Shown: positions 5,760 through 8,435 of the stretch, piece after piece
Layout of the letters: every line of letters begins with the position of its first letter
How positions within the stretch are numbered: the first letter of the stretch is position 1
NCBI GenBank assembly: GCA_012839395.1
Contig: DUNJ01000131.1
Location: forward strand, 1 to 8,435
Source of the DNA: Tepidimicrobium sp.
GTDB taxonomy: Bacteria > Bacillota > Clostridia > Tissierellales > Tepidimicrobiaceae
Direction: 5' to 3'
DNA length: 8,435 bases
Program-made: the position numbers and the translations under genes
The notes under the pieces: generated by a model
What the model saw: the letters and a program-made list of their open reading frames with translations, nothing else
Databases searched by the model: none
Told to the model about the DNA's origin: nothing

Positions 5760-7211
5760 TTAGTTTTCCCCTTCAAATTCATCTAACCAGTTGGTCAACA
5801 TCTCCATAGAATATAGTATCTCACCTTTAGGCACAATCCTCTCATCTAGAGAGTGCTCCACATGGGTTAAAAATTCATCTAAGTTTTTAAAGGGAAGCTC
5901 TGGAACCGATAGCAGCCTTCTCATCCTTATCTTTCTTTCTATATTTCCCATGTTTGCAACACTTCTATCTATATATTGAATTAAACTATCTACCAGCTGT
6001 TCCAAGTAATCCTGAGTTATCCTGTCTTCCGATTGCGGAAATAGCATTTCATATTTACTAAATACGGTATCGTTATAGTAAATTAATGTCTCTCTGGTGG
6101 GTGATAGCTTTTGAGACAAATCCGAACTAAGGGGGCCTTCCCTATTGGATAATTCCCCATGAAGAGCCGCTAGTCTATCTGAATTTATTACCAACTTCTC
6201 ATCCCATCTATCCCATTCCTTTTCAACCTCTTCCTTAAGGGATTGGATAGATGTTTCTTCAACTTCGCCTAACCAATATTTAAAGATCTGCACGGCCTCT
6301 TTTTTAAAATCTAAGATTCTATCCTTATTTAAGAGCATTATCATTAACCTATTGATATTAACCCCTATATCGATTAAAAGGCCTTTTACCTCCCTCATAT
6401 CCCAAAATAGCTCCATTATATCTTGGTTTATGTCCTCTAACTGATCTGCCTCTAGCTTTTCAATAGGCCGACTTCTAAATCCTTGTATAGCAGTAAAATA
6501 GTCATCAAACATTATTCCATAATTGTTGTGTAATGTGTTATCAAATATCTTCTTATATTCCTCTATCCATTCTTCAGCTATCGATACTGGATAGTTTTCA
6601 AAGTTTCTCATCAATGTATCATGTAATATATCAAAATATTTAAATTTACTCATCCTAAAAGGCAATAGGCCTAAGGTCTTAGATATTATATGGGTATACG
6701 CTTCATAATCCGTTGCATTTCTATGCAGTATATCCTCTATCCAGTTTATTAGCCTCCAGATTTCAAATTCGTTCATGTTGATATTGGCAGCCTCTTCTTC
6801 CCCAGCCTTAACGATATAATAGTCCAATAGCTCCCCTATGTACAATGTCTCCATCTCATATCCTTGTAGAACCTCCAACATATCATAATACTCTTTTCGA
6901 AGATCCAATAGGAGGTCTTTTTCATTTTCAATATCAATCTCCACATCTGGATCGTTAATTCTAGCAAATAGATCCATGATATGGCCAAAGTATTCCAGTA
7001 TTTTATCCTTCTCAACTTTTCCCGGTATCTGATCCAAAAAATCCTTATCCTTCAAAATTGCTATTAAATCTATACTATTTTTAATAAATAGATAATACGA
7101 TATATTAGTCAATATGGATAATTGATCCCCGCTATTTTCCAATAGGCTATTCCTTAACTCCTCATCAGATAATAAACCTAAGTTTTCCTTCGCAAAACCT
7201 TTCCTTCCCAT
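5760..7211 (-). CDS. Large acidic all-helical protein of unknown function
   Basis: This is a 483-residue protein from ATG 7211, chosen because GAAAGGGG (7219-7226) stands 7 bases upstream. An in-frame TTG at 7244 would add 11 residues but has no ribosome binding site. The sequence is almost entirely amphipathic helix, rich in Glu, Asp, Leu, Ile and Trp, with few Gly and Pro. There is no signal peptide, membrane segment or cysteine cluster. Helical blocks with coiled-coil character occur at about 305-360 (LKEEVEKEWDRWDEKL region) and 405-440. A Pro-containing break (SVPELPFKN, about 434-442) precedes a conserved-looking C-terminal block ending in TNWLDEFEGEN. No enzymatic motif was seen and I do not recognise the family. 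It could be a scaffold or interaction protein. It is monocistronic, with its promoter in the 7212-7328 gap shared with the exonuclease gene. Confidence 0.85.
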   Translation of the reverse strand: MGRKGFAKENLGLLSDEELRNSLLENSGDQLSILTNISYYLFIKNSIDLIAILKDKDFLDQIPGKVEKDKILEYFGHIMDLFARINDPDVEIDIENEKDLLLDLRKEYYDMLEVLQGYEMETLYIGELLDYYIVKAGEEEAANINMNEFEIWRLINWIEDILHRNATDYEAYTHIISKTLGLLPFRMSKFKYFDILHDTLMRNFENYPVSIAEEWIEEYKKIFDNTLHNNYGIMFDDYFTAIQGFRSRPIEKLEADQLEDINQDIMELFWDMREVKGLLIDIGVNINRLMIMLLNKDRILDFKKEAVQIFKYWLGEVEETSIQSLKEEVEKEWDRWDEKLVINSDRLAALHGELSNREGPLSSDLSQKLSPTRETLIYYNDTVFSKYEMLFPQSEDRITQDYLEQLVDSLIQYIDRSVANMGNIERKIRMRRLLSVPELPFKNLDEFLTHVEHSLDERIVPKGEILYSMEMLTNWLDEFEGEN

Positions 7212-7252
7212 GTAAATTCCCCTTTCTGCCGTTCTTATAGGCAACTATGTGT

Positions 7253-7281
7253 TTGATAAATATTCTAGAGATATATATAAT
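7253..7281 (+). promoter_or_regulatory. Sigma-A-like promoter of the exonuclease gene
   Basis: TTGATA at 7253-7258 and TATAAT at 7276-7281 are separated by exactly 17 bases. Transcription would begin near 7288, about 40 bases before ATG 7329, with an AAAAAGGAG ribosome binding site at 7312-7320. A second TATAAT at 7286-7291 lacks a matching -35. Confidence 0.7.
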
Positions 7282-7283
7282 CA

Positions 7284-7305
7284 GATATAATAAGTTTATT
7301 ATATC
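7284..7305. promoter_or_regulatory. Perfect inverted repeat, operator candidate
   Basis: GATATAATAA, a 2-base GT spacer, then TTATTATATC form a perfect 10-2-10 inverted repeat. It covers the expected transcription start of the plus-strand promoter and the -10 box of the opposing minus-strand promoter. A dimeric repressor bound here could block both. It is all A+T apart from the two end positions and the spacer G, so coincidence cannot be excluded. Confidence 0.4.
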
Positions 7306-7326
7306 ACAGACAAAAAGGAGAGTCAT
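7298..7326 (-). promoter_or_regulatory. Candidate sigma-A-like promoter of the helical-protein gene
   Basis: On the minus strand ATGACT (7326-7321, sharing TGAC with TTGACA) and TATAAT (7303-7298) are separated by 17 bases. The start would fall near 7291, giving a leader of about 80 bases to ATG 7211. It faces the plus-strand promoter at 7253-7281 head to head. Confidence 0.4.
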
Positions 7327-7328
7327 CA

Positions 7329-8327
7329 ATGGAAGTATATAACTATATAGTAGAGCCTAAAGCTGATATGACAAGGTATTTCCGTAATAAAGATATATGC
7401 TTTTTAGATATAGAGACTACCGGCCTTAATAGAAGATATGATCAAATCTACCTGATAGGATTATTGTTTTTCAACTACGAAACTCAGAACTGGAATTTAA
7501 AGCAGATATTTGCTCATAATGTGAAGGGCGAAAGGTATGTATTGGAAAAGCTTAACGATATCATAAAGGGATTTGATTTAATCGTTACCTATAATGGCAA
7601 TAGCTTTGATCTCCCTTTTATCTACCATAGATCGAGGAAGTATTCCATAGATACCGATATATTGGATATGGATACCTTTGATATATATAGAAAGATTAGG
7701 GCCCAAAAGTCCTATTTAGAGCTGGAGAATTTAAAGTTAAAAACCATAGAAGAAGAGCTAGGGATATATAGAGAGGATGAATATTCGGGGAAGGATTGTA
7801 TAGATCTTTATTATAGTTATATGAATACCGGGAACGAAACTTTAAGGAATAAAATTTTAAAACATAATTATGATGACTTGTATTATCTGGCAGACATAAT
7901 GGAGATTTTTGAATACATAGAAGATATAAAAAGTATTAGGGTGCCATTTGGCGGGGATGTAATAGATATTAAAATTGAAGATATTCTTGAGATAGAGGAT
8001 ATATTGAAAATCCACTGCCGTGTTTCAAATGCAAATGAGCATGTAGATATTATCCATTATGAAGATGGATTCAATATGGATTGGGGAAAGAACGATTCTC
8101 TGATAGTAGAGCTAGAATTTAATAAAGGGATGGTCACTCCTACCAAAGGTTGTTCCTTTATCAATAAAGCCAATATATATGCCTTTAAAGATCTTAAGGA
8201 CTTTTCCCACTTTGTGGTTCCAAGAGACATTGTATTACTAAAGGTCGAGGATAGGTACGAAATGAAAAATATTAAATATATTCTCGCCGCCCTAATTAAA
8301 TATGTATTAACGGAACAGAATATATAA
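7329..8327 (+). CDS. YprB-type RNase H-like (DEDD) exonuclease domain protein
   Basis: This is a 332-residue cytoplasmic protein starting at ATG 7329 behind AAAAAGGAG. Residues 22-195 form a YprB-type ribonuclease H-like fold, a relative of DnaQ 3'-5' exonucleases. Motif I is FLDIETTGL (25-33, metal ligands D27 and E29). Motif II is YNGNSFDLPF (88-97, D94). Motif III is KHNYDDLYYL (178-187, D183), where a His (H179) sits at the position usually Tyr or His in this superfamily. All four acidic metal ligands are present, so nuclease activity is likely; whether DNA or RNA is cut cannot be told. Residues 205-332 form a beta-strand-rich C-terminal region I do not recognise, unlike the TPR-type tail of B. 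subtilis YprB. Single-gene unit with its own promoter and a strong terminator. Confidence 0.88.
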   Translation: MEVYNYIVEPKADMTRYFRNKDICFLDIETTGLNRRYDQIYLIGLLFFNYETQNWNLKQIFAHNVKGERYVLEKLNDIIKGFDLIVTYNGNSFDLPFIYHRSRKYSIDTDILDMDTFDIYRKIRAQKSYLELENLKLKTIEEELGIYREDEYSGKDCIDLYYSYMNTGNETLRNKILKHNYDDLYYLADIMEIFEYIEDIKSIRVPFGGDVIDIKIEDILEIEDILKIHCRVSNANEHVDIIHYEDGFNMDWGKNDSLIVELEFNKGMVTPTKGCSFINKANIYAFKDLKDFSHFVVPRDIVLLKVEDRYEMKNIKYILAALIKYVLTEQNI

Positions 8328-8364
8328 AAACAGCGGACTTTTTTCAGCAAAGTCCGCTGTTTTT
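8326..8364. terminator. Bidirectional rho-independent terminator
   Basis: A 10-bp GC-rich stem (CAGCGGACTT at 8331-8340 pairing with AAGTCCGCTG at 8350-8359) is flanked by AAAAA on the left and TTTTT on the right. It therefore terminates both the plus-strand exonuclease gene, whose TAA it touches, and the minus-strand tRNA transcript. Confidence 0.93.
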
Positions 8365-8368
8365 ATAT

Positions 8369-8435
8369 TGGTGGGCCTTCAGGGACTCGAACCCCGGACC
8401 TACCGGTTATGAGCCGGGCGCTCTAACCAGCTGAG
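8369..8435 (-). tRNA. tRNA with CAT anticodon (Met elongator or Ile2), 5' end cut by the window
   Basis: The minus strand reads from D-arm CTCAGCTGGTTAGAG through anticodon loop CTCATAA (anticodon CAT at 8411-8409) and T-arm GGTTCGAGTCC to acceptor strand AAGGCCC, discriminator A and an encoded CCA (8371-8369). About 10 bases of the 5' end lie beyond the right edge; the expected acceptor partner is GGGCCTT. The anticodon stem lacks the GGG/CCC pairs of the initiator, so this is an elongator tRNA. CAT is read as Met, or as Ile2 if C34 is modified to lysidine by TilS; the sequence alone does not settle which. The 27-43 pair appears to be a C-U mismatch. Confidence 0.92.

Noticed and set aside
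7261..7305. AT-rich ATATATATAATCAGATATAATA stretch as a replication or att site
   Set aside because: No DnaA-box cluster, direct repeats or integrase gene nearby. Overlapping promoters explain the composition.
8057..8350. Minus-strand frame of 97 codons under the 3' end of the exonuclease gene
   Set aside because: It starts inside the bidirectional terminator and is antisense to a well-supported coding region.

Overview
The window is low-GC, ATA- and AGG-rich DNA with strong GGAGG-type ribosome binding sites, short intergenic gaps and intrinsic terminators. It looks like chromosomal DNA of an anaerobic, probably spore-forming, member of the Clostridia or Tissierellia. The clearest metabolic marker is an oxygen-sensitive BadF/HgdC-type activase with two HgdB/DUF2229-like partners. 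No phage, IS, CRISPR or plasmid signal was seen, and no stretch over 300 bases lacks a gene.

Layout. (1) 1-538, minus: the N-terminal part of a beta-propeller-like protein that runs off the left edge. (2) 673-1656, plus: a divergent, cysteine-rich protein with a very acidic tail, not recognised, ending in a perfect-palindrome terminator. (3) 1686-2571, minus: two small membrane proteins that are homologous halves of a Gate (nucleoside recognition) module. (4) 2642-5646, minus: a three-gene operon with overlapping reading frames, made of DUF2229-like protein, HgdB/YjiM-like protein and CoA-enzyme-activase-type ATPase, with a terminator at its end. (5) 5760-7211, minus: a large, acidic, all-helical protein of unknown function with its own terminator. 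(6) 7329-8327, plus: a YprB-type DEDD exonuclease. (7) 8369-8435, minus: a CAT-anticodon tRNA cut by the right edge. A bidirectional terminator separates it from the exonuclease gene.

How the parts work together. The best-supported functional unit is the 2642-5646 operon. By family logic the activase hydrolyses ATP to push a low-potential electron into an iron-sulfur cluster held by the two Cys-containing partners. No CoA transferase, acyl-CoA dehydrogenase or Etf gene lies beside it, so its substrate is open. The Gate pair follows on the same strand but behind a terminator, so it may be separately expressed. E. coli also carries Gate proteins (YjiG/YjiH) a few genes from YjiL/YjiM, which makes a functional link worth testing.

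The gap 7212-7328 holds two opposing sigma-A-like promoters that overlap around a perfect 10-2-10 inverted repeat, suggesting mutually exclusive or co-repressed expression of the helical protein and the exonuclease. Three start codons are argued here from ribosome binding sites: TTG 3622, TTG 2571 and ATG 7211.
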